In this document: positions 54,883 to 64,000 of the stretch, in pieces | Layout of the letters: each line of letters starts with the position of its first letter | Numbering within the stretch: position 1 is the first letter of the stretch | Source of the DNA: Ditylenchus dipsaci | Taxonomy: Eukaryota > Nematoda > Chromadorea > Rhabditida > Anguinidae | Direction: 5' to 3' | Assembly (NCBI GenBank): GCA_004194705.1 | Contig: SADC01000435.1 | Coordinates: forward strand, 62,001-126,000 | Length of the DNA: 64,000 nucleotides | Made by a program: the position numbers and the translations under genes | Notes under the pieces: generated by a model | Told to the model about the DNA's origin: nothing | Databases searched by the model: none | What the model saw: only the letters and a program-made list of their open reading frames with translations

Positions 54883-55817
54883 CAGGGTGGCGCAATTTTT
54901 TCGGGTACATTTGTTTGTTCATAACTTTTTAAATTCGCGGTTCATTTTTTTTCGCTGACCACTCATTCAAAAGCCCTTTCTTTGCCATTTTGTTTTAAAA
55001 AGAACGCGCCGATATGATTAAAAATCACCGAGATGTGGCTGTTTTGGGAACATCAATGGTGCTTCATATCTCCGCCTCCTTCAAGATCAAGTGGTTCCGG
55101 AACTTCAGCAGTGGGCAAATTTCGGGCAGTTGATTTTTATGCAGGTAGGTTAAAGGTTAATGATATTGTGTACAAAATGCTTTCTCGTTTAGGATGGAGC
55201 CCGCCTCATTGGTCTCTAGCTGTGCGCAACTATCTGACAGCAGTTTTCCGAACAGGTGAGGGGTCGTGGTTTCTCCGAATCTTTCTTGGCGCCATATTCT
55301 CCGGACTTACTCCCTGTGACTTCTTTCTGTGGGCTGGATCAAGAGCCAAGTGTACCGATCTCCTATCAGCGACTTGGATGAACTGACAAGAAGAATTCAA
55401 AACGCCTTTCGAGATTTGCCTCAGCAGATGATTGACCGATCAATTCAAGCCTATGAACAGCGTTCTCAACCGGTGCATTGCTGTTGGTGGGCAGAAGTGT
55501 GGAGCAAACATTTGCAAACGTTCATTGAGTCCTGGTTGGGGTTTTGTTTCGCATGTTATGATTTGTTATCAATAAAAATGTCTATCTGAATTGTTATTAA
55601 AAAATGTGTATGAAACACATGGAATAAACAGTCAAAACCCAACGCCTTCACAAAAACAGCCATATCTCGGTGATTTTTAATCATATCGGCGCGTTCTTTT
55701 TTTTAAACAAAATGGCAAAGAAAGGGCTTTTGAATGAGTGGTCAGCGAAAAAAAATGACCGCGAATTTAAAAAGTTATGAACAAAACAAATGTACCCGAA
55801 AAAATTGCGCCACCCTG
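54883..55817 (+). mobile_element. Tc1/mariner-type element, 935 bp, internally deleted
   Basis: The termini CAGGGTGGCGCAATTTTTTC and its inverse are mirrored for over 100 bp, with TA at 54881-54882 and 55818-55819. The interior encodes the C-terminal half of a transposase on the + strand. Length is below the ~1.2-1.3 kb usual for full elements, so the 5' half of the gene is deleted. Confidence 0.85.
55060..55589 (+). pseudogene. Tc1/mariner-family transposase, C-terminal remnant
   Basis: Pieces in shifting frames give HWSLAVRNYLTAVF (the usual D.A..H...V..YL region), then APYSP and LTPCDFFLW, and an intact stretch KSQVYRSPISDLDELTRRIQ, NAFRDLPQQMIDRSIQAYEQ. This is the SPDLTPCDFFLWG..K..V signature of the DDE/D domain. 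At least three single-base changes break the frame and the N-terminal DNA-binding half is absent. It cannot be active as it stands. Confidence 0.8.
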
Positions 55818-55829
55818 TATTAGTAGCTG

Positions 55830-57050
55830 TAGAGATATTTGCGTTAGTACTGGACACACTATTTGTTGTATATTTAGCAAGTTCAATTTTATCATGTTTA
55901 TAGACATATTTTATTGAGAAAAACATATTTTTGAATCAGAAACTGTGTAATTTTAACTGCATTGTTGGACTATTTCGGGTGTTTTATATTTGCTTTTGTT
56001 TCAAATTTTAACTGTGATTTTTAGCAGAGATTGCGCCTATATAGTGAATTCTTCATTTTTCTAACAAAATGTTCTTGCTAAACACTACAGAACTTTGGCA
56101 AAATGAAAACTATCAAATTTATTTTATCCAAAAGTTAAAATAGTTATTTGATCGCCACGCCCGTTTTATAAAAAAACTCGTATTGGCTAACAAGTGCACT
56201 GGCAATTGCAGTTACATTCCATGGTGCATGGGTTGCAAGCACTGCATTCACAGTGAGCAGTACATGCAGCAAATGGATATGGCAGGGGTTGCTGCAGACA
56301 GAAGTTGGGCCTGCTTGCACAGACCAGAAGTTACACTGCTTGATCCAGTTGCTCTTGTTTCTGAACTCATAGGATTTTTCACATTATACTATCTTATACA
56401 TACTATAAACAAACCAGAACTTGTTGGAAGGCAATTAAAATTGCGAATAATTTGAAGAGAAGTAAAGCCATAATTCAAAACTAAGCTAGAAGCATGCTTT
56501 TGCTACTAGTAGTGCTTCTTAAATACCGTGTTGAAAACACATTTTTACTTTGGTAAGAGGAGCTCTCTTTTGTTGGCAGGGACGAAAGTTAAAAACAGAA
56601 ATACTATACAGCTTGTTAGTTCAACACATGAATTGTAAGATGGTTGTTTCGCTTTGACAATGGAAATTTATTGGTTTCGGTGTTAGTGTAAAACGAATGT
56701 GCATCTGAGGGTGAAAAATAATTGAAGGGTAAAAATAAAATCAAAAAATTAACAAATCACTATTTTCGAACGATAAGGGCTCTTTAATCAAGTGCTTAGT
56801 ACTAATAGGACCTGTTAGTGAATCGGGAGAATGAATTACAACTAGAGAAGAAAGACTATTAACCTGCTAAAATGAAAATTTGAGTTCCGGTATCTATACA
56901 GTTTGTTTAAGATATCAACGACTAAAGTTCTCCGTAGCTCACAGTTGGCTATGGTTTACTATCAACTCTAAATATGAACGCAGTAAACGTTACACTATTT
57001 TCTTTATAATACTGTAAGGGAGCAGATAGCAGAGTAATGAGAAGCAGGGC
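55830..57050. other. Intergenic; one small Cys-rich ORF at 56183-56455
   Basis: The ORF reads ANKCTGNCSYIPWCMGCKHC then HSEQYMQQMDMAGVAADRSW and a hydrophobic C-terminus (LVSELIGFFTLYYLI). The five closely spaced cysteines followed by one apparent membrane segment are notable, but I recognise no family and see no splice context. Nothing else in the stretch is supported. Confidence 0.3.
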
Positions 57051-57054
57051 GGGC

Positions 57055-57128
57055 GCCCCGATAGCTCAAATGGTTAGAGCGCCGACTTGCAAGGAGGATA
57101 TCGTGGGATCGCACTTTTTCCCAGGCCT
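57055..57128 (+). repeat. tRNA-Ala-like pseudogene
   Basis: A near-canonical A box (TAGCTCAAATGGTTAGAGCG) and a CTTGCAA loop (TGC anticodon) are present. The anticodon stem does not pair and the T arm (gtgggatcgcacttttt) lacks the TTCGA consensus. A functional tRNA is unlikely. Confidence 0.45.
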
Positions 57129-57538
57129 GTACAAAAGCCGTACGGTTTTTGTATGGTTACCAGAACTAATGATTTATGAATAGTATTTTTAACATGTAAA
57201 AATGACCCCAGGGGCCTATCAGACTATTTGAAAAATGAAAAATTTTCATGAAAAATTGAAAAAATGAAAATGAACATTGAAAATGAAAATTCTGAAGCTG
57301 ACTATTGAAAAATTGAAAATGAAAAGTGAAATGAAAAGTGAAAGATTTCCACTTTTCAAGCAGACTAAGCATTTTTCAATTTTTCATTTTCACTGAAAAT
57401 TTTCATTTTGCGCATTGTATTTTTGGGCTGTAGGGGCTGTTTGGGGGCTGTACCGAAAAAGGTAAGAAATATTTGGTAAAAGGCACATTTGGTAAAAAAA
57501 CTTTTTGGTAAAGGAACATTTGGTAAAATCAAAAAACA

Positions 57539-57854
57539 CCAAGTGGTCGTCCACTTGGATCAAAAATTCTTTTTTTCACGTTTTCGGGTTCCAAAACAGC
57601 TTTTCTGCACTAATTCGAGCATCCTGAAGATGGTTTGACAGTGGTAAAATCACGTTTTACCGAGAAATTTTTGAGTTATTGCTAACGATTGATTTTGATA
57701 AATCAACAATTAGCATATAACTTAAAAATTTCTTTGGTAAAACGTGATTTTACCACTATCAAACCATCTTCAGCATACTCGAATCAGTGCAGAAAAAATG
57801 TTTTAGATCCTGGAAACGTGAAAAGCATTTTCGATCCAAGTGGACGACCCTTGG
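57539..57854. mobile_element. Palindromic MITE, CCACTTGGATC family copy 4
   Basis: The ends are ccaagtggtcgtccacttgg and ccaagtggacgacccttgg. Internal arms aagatggtttgacagtggta and taccactatcaaaccatctt mirror each other. It is the most intact uninterrupted copy and lies within the Harbinger-like MITE. Confidence 0.8.
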
Positions 57855-57889
57855 TTTGGTTCGTCCCTCTGGATGGAGTTCTGAGCGAT

Positions 57890-58010
57890 TGTATGTGGTG
57901 ATGTAGAGCTCGCTGGTTCGAATCCACCTGGGCGCATTACCTTATTTTTTATCATGATTTTTGAGTATTTGAGTGTGTAGAAGTCCATACACTCATCACC
58001 AAGGTCGCTT
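57890..58010 (+). repeat. Two B-box-like tRNA fragments
   Basis: gctggttcgaatccacctgg (57912) and cttgttcaaacctctctggg (57996) both resemble tRNA T arms. No matching A box at tRNA distance was found, so these are likely tRNA-derived repeat debris. Confidence 0.35.
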
Positions 58011-59310
58011 GTTCAAACCTCTCTGGGTGCAATAGCTTTAAGTAGAGGACCTCGATTCATGTCCAGGTACTAGGTGTAACGGGGTTCGGAGAGCATAAAG
58101 TGCTTTTAGATGATTGGGAAAACGTCTATGTCCTCCGAAAACGGTGTCTCTGGGACCAAAACAGCCAGTAAGATCTATGACCAAAAACAAGAACTCTATG
58201 ACCAAAAAAATATACCACCCGAAAATATCCACGGAAAAAAGTGCTTTACCAAAAAGTTTTCTTACCACATGTGCCTTTACCAAAAGAAATTTTACAGATG
58301 TGCCTTTTAGTTAAAACACCTCGAACGAATAGCACCATTTTCACTGCTGTTATCACTGTCGCTTGCAGACATCGCCTGAAGTAGAAGCAAATAAAGCAAT
58401 TTACTACTTGTTCTATCACAAAAAACACAAAATCTGAGCCCAAAATCGTGTTCAGCGCATAAAAATAGCCCCAGAATTAAGCTATGTAAAATTCTGAAAA
58501 ATTGATGACGTGATGACCGGTCATCAATTTTTTATGAAAAATTGAAAAAATTTTCACTTTTCATTTTTCAATTTTTCAATAGTCTGCTTGAAAATGAAAA
58601 AATTTTCAATTTTTCTTTTCACTTTTCATTTTCAATTTTCGAATATTAGTCTGCTTGAGAATTTTCACTTTTCAAATTTTCATTTTCAATTTTTCATTTT
58701 CACTTTTCAAATAGTCTGTTAGGCCCCAGAACAATGCTTTAAAACATTTTCAAATTTTGAAAAAAACAACGGATGGCCAAGGCAATTTTTCGGTACCAAT
58801 TTGGTACGGATGCGCGCATCAATGGATTAAGGTATATATGAACTCAAAAAAACGTAAGATTTTGAGTTAGTAAAAAGTTGTCGTCTTGTAGAAACTTTAG
58901 CATTTTCTCGCAAAATAGTGACAGGACGTACTGAATTCTTAAATTGTATGTGTGAATTATGAGTTTCGCTCAAAAATTGGAGTAACGTTATTCACAGCTA
59001 CTATACAGGTCACATACCCATTCTACTGGCTTTCCTAACCACTTTCTTGGCACACCTAAAACGGTACTTGTTGCACTTGGGGCCTTTTTTTGGTTAACTG
59101 TAAAATATGGTTTAATAGTCTTCTAAGCAATTTTATACGTCAGAAACGATAAAAAAAGTTGTTTCCTAACAATTCCGCACTAAAATGAAGTTCTCAAAAA
59201 AAATGGTTACCAAAGTTGACCGACTGCCTTGGTCCCCTAAGGTAAAATGTCTTATATTCAGGTATCCTACCACTTTTTGGTCACTGGAGCTGGGCAAAAA
59301 GAGTCTTTAA

Positions 59311-59536
59311 AGGGCATGCCCACGCTAATAAGAGGTGGGCCCGGGAATTCAAAAATTTTTCCTAATCATTGCTTCTGTACGGATTTTTCAACTTGGTTTC
59401 TAACAAAACGAGGCCTAGAATTCAATTTTAGGTATGGTTTTGTTAGAAACCAAGTTGAAAAATCCGTTACAGAAGTTCGATGATTGGAAAAAATTTGAAT
59501 TCCCGGGCACCACCTCTTATTAGCGTGGCATGCCCT
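59311..59536. mobile_element. TTAA-flanked palindromic MITE, copy 4
   Basis: TTAA at 59307-59310 and 59537-59540 flank AGGGCATGCCCACGC and the inverse gcgtggcatgccct. The inner arms (cttctgtacggatttttca, cttggtttctaac) are shared with copy 2 at 33.8 kb. Confidence 0.85.
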
Positions 59537-59652
59537 TTAATGCATTTATGATCAAGAGTCTTGCTCGGAATCATGTCAAGGTAACTTTTTTTTTGAAAAC
59601 TTCACTTTTTAGTGCGAAAATTGTTAGGAACAACTTTTTTTATCGTTTCTAG

Positions 59653-60151
59653 TAGGGTAGACGCGGTCAGGTAATTTGGCTCAACCCGGTTCTCGGGTAC
59701 CCGGGTTTCCACGGACCCGGTTCTCGGTTCGGGTAGCATTTCACCGGTCGGGTACAACGGGTATGCGCGTAATGGCTACTTATAGCCCATAGTGATAAAA
59801 AACATATCACATGTATTTATTGTACGATAAACAACCAAGCAGCACCAACAAATCAAACAAAATCAAATATCATCATTTTCAATTTTCCGTTTACAATACG
59901 ATCCTTTCGAAACAATCTTTGACAAACTTCAAGCAAATTTTTAAACTTTAAACTTAAATTAAGCTTTCAAATTGAAGGTTTTAAATTTTCTGAGCAATCA
60001 TATTCAATGTTATTTGGAACCGTAACCGGTCGGTTCCTGGACCGGTTCTCGTTCTTCCGGTTCCTGGACACCCGGTTCTTGGTTCGGGTGATTTTGCCGA
60101 AATGCCTTCGTTTTGGTTCCAGGTTCGGATACCCAACCGCGTCCTACCCTA
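59653..60151. mobile_element. hAT-like MITE with exact 8-bp target duplication
   Basis: The termini are TAGGGTAGACGCGGT and the complement of TAGGGTAGGACGCGGT. GTTTCTAG flanks it on both sides (59645-59652 and 60152-60159). Arms repeat acccggttctcggttcggg words. No ORF. Length and duplication fit a hAT-derived non-autonomous element. Confidence 0.8.
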
Positions 60152-60239
60152 GTTTCTAGCGTATAAAAATTACTTAGGAGACGTTTTAACCATATTTACA
60201 GTTAACCAGAAAAGGGTCCCCAAGTGCACAAGTGCCCCT

Positions 60240-61800
60240 AAACCTCCTCCCGGCAATCCTACCTACGCTTTTGATACCTCTAGTTACCCTCCTTGATGGT
60301 TCCGAAGAAAAATTCTTACATAGGTTTGCGAAATTGGCAGAAAATCGGGTTTGAACCCAAACATCCACCAAAAATCCAGGCTATCATTACAATTTGGAGG
60401 GAAAAAACATTTTTTTAACCAAGTTCAATAATATGTATTGGTGCTTAAAAGAGAGCTAAGATGTGAACTTGAGTGTTCCAGAAAGATATCTGAAATAAAT
60501 TTGCAAAAAGCGGCTCAACATTGGGTTGTAAAGCAAGAAATTCAGAAAAAGTTTGACGAAGTCAGTCCAAATACTATATAGGATTTAATATTATAATTTC
60601 GACCCATAAACATGGTGTGAATAACACGCCATTAACATGCCTGTAATTTGCAGTTGAGGGGGCTGCACTGTTATTGATATGAGAGACAGTCAACAGTGGT
60701 GAACAATCCTAATTTATGCCGTTAATCCGCCTATACAAGTTGGACAATTGAACACAGTCAAACACTTTTATCACCAAATAATTTTAGAAACTTAATTTTG
60801 TTTTCAGCTAGACGAATTAATACTAATAGTGCTATCATGTAAGTGTTTTGAAAGCTCAAAATTGTTTCAAACAAATTCGTCCAAATACTTGATTTAGATG
60901 GCATTTTTTCGCTAAAAATAGCAATAAACACTGGATAAATGACTTTTCGGCCTTCCAAAAATGGTCAAAATGTCTTTTTTTAACCCAAATGTCCTTTTCA
61001 ATTTTTTCGAGATCGAAGCCTTGCTTAAACGTGTGTCCTTATAAAAGCAATTCTTGTTTAATTTATGTCTCACGTACTTCTTCGTCCAAATTTTTTTTCG
61101 CCCTTGTGAAATTTTTAAAGAAAAACAACTATTTTGAAATTTTACCATTGGAGTGTGAAAAAATAGTTGTGCCTTGAATCTAGCTAGCTTTAAAGGGCAA
61201 AGCACAGGCCGTATAAGTCAAATGTTAGGTCATTGGGCCATACAAAGAGCTACCAGGAACTCTTTAAAGCTGTTTTTTCAAAGCTTATTATTATAGCTCT
61301 TTGACTTATGATGCCATAAGAGGTGAAAATTCTGAAAGGTATTATTTGTATTTTAACTTTTACAATCGGGTGTGACTGTGATAAAAATTATGTTCAAAAT
61401 ATTGTTTTATTTTCATACCAGCCACCCTCTCAAAAGTTCAACAAATAAGCTCAACTTTCAGAGTTCAAAGCAATCCAGGCTTGTTTGAACAACTATTTAA
61501 GTTTGCGCAAACAAATCGCTCACAATTAAAGGAAGGCGAAAAAGCGGAAGCAACCGAAAAAAGGTTGAGCTTTTTTTCCACTTCTGCCTCACTCGTTCAA
61601 CACAGGTCTCTAATAGCCAGCTTATTTCATAGACTTTCTTAAAAACTATTTTGTTTAAAAAATAGGGTCTGTCACTGATGAGATTCGAAATAATTATTAT
61701 ATTTACAACACCTACCAGTCTGGCCATCAGGCTAGTCAAACCTTGTCATTATTTTAATTAAAGTATTAACGGCCTTCTTTCTTTCTGTTCCCAAAACAAA
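60240..61800. other. 1.5 kb without a supported gene
   Basis: 60780-61180 has mixed-frame open stretches lacking splice or domain support. ctagctagctttaaagggca near 61183 recalls the TTAA-MITE end, but no partner was found. Nothing else is assigned. Confidence 0.4.
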
Positions 61801-61829
61801 TGGTGAATTTCCCAGTTTGCAGAGTCAAA

Positions 61830-62870
61830 ATGTCCAGCCCTCGACCGACCTGGCCCACCTCTATTTTTACTACTATGAATGGAGGAATCCAGCCAATGCA
61901 ATCCCCGAATTCACCATCCACTCCGCAAGAGAACAAATGTTTAGGATTTCGGTATGTATGGCCAGTCAAGGTGACCACTCGCCAGCTGAGTCCCAATGAG
62001 GCTGTGATCCTGCAGATTTCCCAAATTGCTACTGTTCATGATCATGTCTCTTTTCAATGGACTTTGAAAATGCATGGAACTGCGGATGTATGGAGCTACC
62101 ACATTTACTTTTTGTCAATCTTAACTCACTTTTTCCAGGTTGATGACGACGAAACTTGTGAAGACCAATCACTAGACGAAGAAACTGAAAAACCATCAGA
62201 AACCAAAGATGCCGACTATGTGGCTATATCCTTATACTACGTGGATGGTCCTGTAACTACTGCTGAGTTAAAGGCCAAAGTCAAAATTGTAGGCGAGAAG
62301 AAAAACGGTACTCTTTGTGATCCTGAGGAACTCAACGGTGTTGAGGAAAGTGAGTCTTAACCAGCTTAGAAACGAGACTTGTAGTTACAAAGAATTAGTT
62401 TGATTGCTGAAATTTGAATTTAAAACAAATTGAAGTTTCGGATTTTTTACTTGGCTACCGAATACAAAAAATCATAATTTTCCGTTAAAAATGATTTGAC
62501 ATCATTAAAATTGGTCTAAAAGTTGTTAAAAAATGAAACTGCAAAATGATTTAGCGGGAGTTCAAAAGTGTTATACATTTCTTTAAAACAGCTATTCTGC
62601 AGGAAAAACATTGATTGCAACTAGAGGCAGAGAGTGTGAAATAGCATTCACAGACCGAGCCCACCTTTCCAAATACATCAAAGAACATTTGGGAAGTGTC
62701 ATTCGACTTTCTCTACTTCTAGAAATGGACTCTTCACTGTTCAGAACGGATGCTTACCTGAATGCTGTGTCACCCACCCCAATCCACTCATTTCTGACAG
62801 CCAATTACAGGGCCAGATGCAGCAGTAAGGTCTGGAAAAGAAGGTCTAGACAATCCATCAAGAGTGGGTT
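61830..62870 (+). CDS. MATH-domain protein, gene 2 (paralogue of 43.8 kb gene; 3' end lost)
   Basis: Exons 61830-62087 and 62139-62349 flank a 51-nt intron that happens to be open. A third exon starts at 62603. It reads FRYVWPVKVTTRQLSPNE, VSFQWTLKMHG, an acidic insert (DDDETCEDQSLDEE), YVAISLYYVDGP and ELKAKVKIVGEKKNG, then GRECEIAFTDRAHLSKYIKE and LGSVIRLSLLLEM. The order matches the MATH fold and gene 1. Gene 1's BTB segment is not visible before repeats begin at 62930, so this copy is truncated or the BTB exons lie beyond. The ATG at 61830 follows a gtttgcag acceptor; an in-frame ATG at 61800 lies upstream of it. Confidence 0.65.
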
Positions 62871-62879
62871 AAATTTAAA

Positions 62880-63090
62880 AATAAGATTTTTAAGAAATTT
62901 ATCAAAAAATGAGAATTTACGACTCTAGCAGTCCCCCCCCCTCCCGAAAAAGAAAAAAGAGATAGAAGATACCTAAGACCGGATCGAAGGGTGACAGCAT
63001 CAACCAAAAAGATACATACGTATGTTTAATACACATTTCAAGACATATATTAGACAAAAAATGGTTCAAATTGCTTTTAGAAAGAGTTGG
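62880..63090. other. Anonymous flank with a C-rich tract
   Basis: agtcccccccccctccc at 62930 precedes a fragment (agatacctaagaccggatcg, agggtgacagcatcaacc) that also occurs at 30795-30835, so it is repeat-derived. Confidence 0.45.
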
Positions 63091-63094
63091 TTGA

Positions 63095-63316
63095 AGGGGC
63101 ATGCCCGTGCCCGACACGGAGAAAAGGCAGGGACCAGCACTTTTTTCTTCTCTATCAAGTTTTACATGCGTTCTTATCCAGATTTTTTAAGTTTTCTGCC
63201 TAGTTTTTAAAACTAGTTTAAATATAGTTTTTGACGCAAAATGAGTGTAACTTGAAATGATCCAAAAGAATTGCTGGTCCCCGCCTTAACTTTTTGAAAC
63301 GCACGGGCATGCCCCT
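63095..63316. mobile_element. TTAA-type palindromic MITE, copy 5
   Basis: The ends are AGGGGCATGCCCGTGC and the inverse gcacgggcatgcccct. The right flank is TTAA (63317-63320); the left is TTGA (63091-63094), one change away. Inner blocks ggcagggaccagcact and attgctggtccccgcc are mirrored. Confidence 0.7.
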
Positions 63317-63324
63317 TTAAATAA

Positions 63325-64000
63325 AAAAGGACAAAATCAATATGTTTCCTTGCTAAATAACGAGTTTTGGAAAAAATACTTTCTTTCCGACCCCAAAATC
63401 TTTTTTTGGAACATATGTACTTTTTTCAAATTCTCATTCCCATCCTTGCTTTAAGCCTAAGTCCTGAGCCTAAACTAGTGTTCCAAAGGTAGATACAGCG
63501 ATTTTATGGAGGTAGGGTTTTTAAGGGGGGGGTGGTATTCGCTACTAGCGCCAAATTTTCAACTCTATTAACCTTCATCGAAATCCTTGCAATTTTTGAG
63601 ACTAGACTATCAAAACAGACTTAACAAAAAACTTTAAAACGGCATAAAAAAGTGTCAGACCTTAGGCGGGGAACGAACTTTGGGGTGCCCTCTATTTAAC
63701 TAAATTCTATAGTTTATATAGTCCTAGTCAAATCTCGGTCACTCTGTTCAATTCTCAAAATCTTGACCTGAATGTAAAAAACTTGCGTCCCCGAATTTCC
63801 GTTTAGTTAGTTTTGAGCTGACTGAATTTTGATAAACAGTTTCAGTCTTGGTCTCACCTAGCTAGACTATCACGACTTTATTTCGAAAAATCCTATCTTG
63901 CAGTCATTTTCGAAGATCTTTTTATGCCTCTATTTTCTTAAACAACCCGCTTAGCTCGAGTATTCTATCAAGTTTATTTCATATCATTCCACAAATCTAT
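63325..64000. other. Repeat debris to window end
   Basis: 63650-63690 (gtgtcagaccttaggcgggg, aacgaactttggggtg) matches the pogo-like MITE core at 41240-41270. The rest has no gene or clear repeat boundary. Confidence 0.4.

Larger units (their letters stand above)
57212..58726. mobile_element. Harbinger-like MITE, 1.5 kb, CAG target triplet
   Basis: The ends are GGGCCTATCAGACTATTTGA and the complement of GGGCCTAACAGACTATTTGA. CAG lies at 57209-57211 and 58727-58729. Each end runs into aaaaatgaaaattttcat-type word arrays. The interior holds a CCACTTGGATC-family MITE and ggtaaaaggcacatttggta words mirrored near 58235-58310. A 3-bp CWG duplication and GGGCC start fit PIF/Harbinger. No transposase. 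Confidence 0.7.
59057..60238. mobile_element. Hairpin element with two nested insertions
   Basis: The arms gcacttggggcc, ggttaactgtaaaatatggt and cgtcagaaacgat (59070-59155) are mirrored at 60155-60230 and 59590-59650. Inserted within it are a TTAA MITE (59311-59536) and a hAT-like MITE (59653-60151). The uninterrupted left arm retains the empty site of the second insertion. Confidence 0.65.

Noticed and set aside
57055..57128. A functional tRNA-Ala gene
   Set aside because: The anticodon stem does not pair and the T arm lacks the TTCGA consensus, so it is listed only as tRNA-like.

Overview
This is AT-rich animal nuclear DNA. The evidence is spliced genes with very short GT-AG introns (the RING gene has five, all 46-49 nt; a transposase gene has one of 37 nt), metazoan protein families (RNF115/126 E3 ligase, MATH-BTB proteins, a bromodomain protein, a galaxin-like di-cysteine protein), and a high load of DNA transposons. 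The phylum cannot be named from the sequence. Compact introns and MATH-BTB paralogues fit a small-intron invertebrate such as a nematode or larvacean, but this is inference. I see no rRNA, CRISPR, operon or bacterial signal.

Layout. 0-2.1 kb: a Mutator-like (MULE) element with transposase remains and an imperfect 9-bp target duplication. 2.2-4.2 kb: hairpin repeats and a pyrimidine-rich tandem array. 4.2-11.4 kb: one nested stack. A Harbinger-like terminal pair encloses a 2.09-kb foldback element with exon-like islands, and a palindromic MITE split by a 3.38-kb hAT element with exact 8-bp target duplications. 12.1-13.0 kb: a MULE-type MITE with exact 9-bp duplications. 13.1-15.0 kb: tandem and GC-rich palindromic repeats. 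15.0-16.1 kb: an unrecognised spliced gene (-). 16.3-18.7 kb: repeats. 18.8-21.4 kb: a bromodomain gene (+). 22-31 kb: hairpin elements only. 31.3-33.4 kb: a galaxin-like gene (+). 33.7-34.6 kb: two TTAA-flanked MITEs sharing one TTAA. 36.5-37.5 kb: an intact six-exon RNF115/126-type gene (-). 38-43.5 kb: repeats and anonymous DNA. 43.8-46.2 kb: a MATH-BTB gene (+). 50-54.9 kb: acidic, serine-rich coding exons (+) with large intronic hairpins. 54.9-55.8 kb: a dead Tc1/mariner-type element. 57-60.2 kb: more nested elements. 61.8-62.9 kb: a second MATH-type gene (+). 63-64 kb: repeats.

Most of the window is therefore a record of DNA-transposon activity: MULE, hAT, pogo-like, Tc1/mariner, Harbinger-like and TTAA-targeting elements, mostly non-autonomous and palindromic. 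In two cases the opposite arm of a hairpin host preserves the empty target site. In many families each terminal arm is built from head-to-tail copies of a short family-specific word.

Several coding regions (galaxin-like, bromodomain, MATH-BTB, MULE and hAT transposases) show single-base frameshifts, many in short homopolymers, between segments that otherwise read smoothly. The RNF115/126-type gene is intact over 690 nt. These breaks may be assembly errors or early decay, so pseudogene calls are made cautiously.
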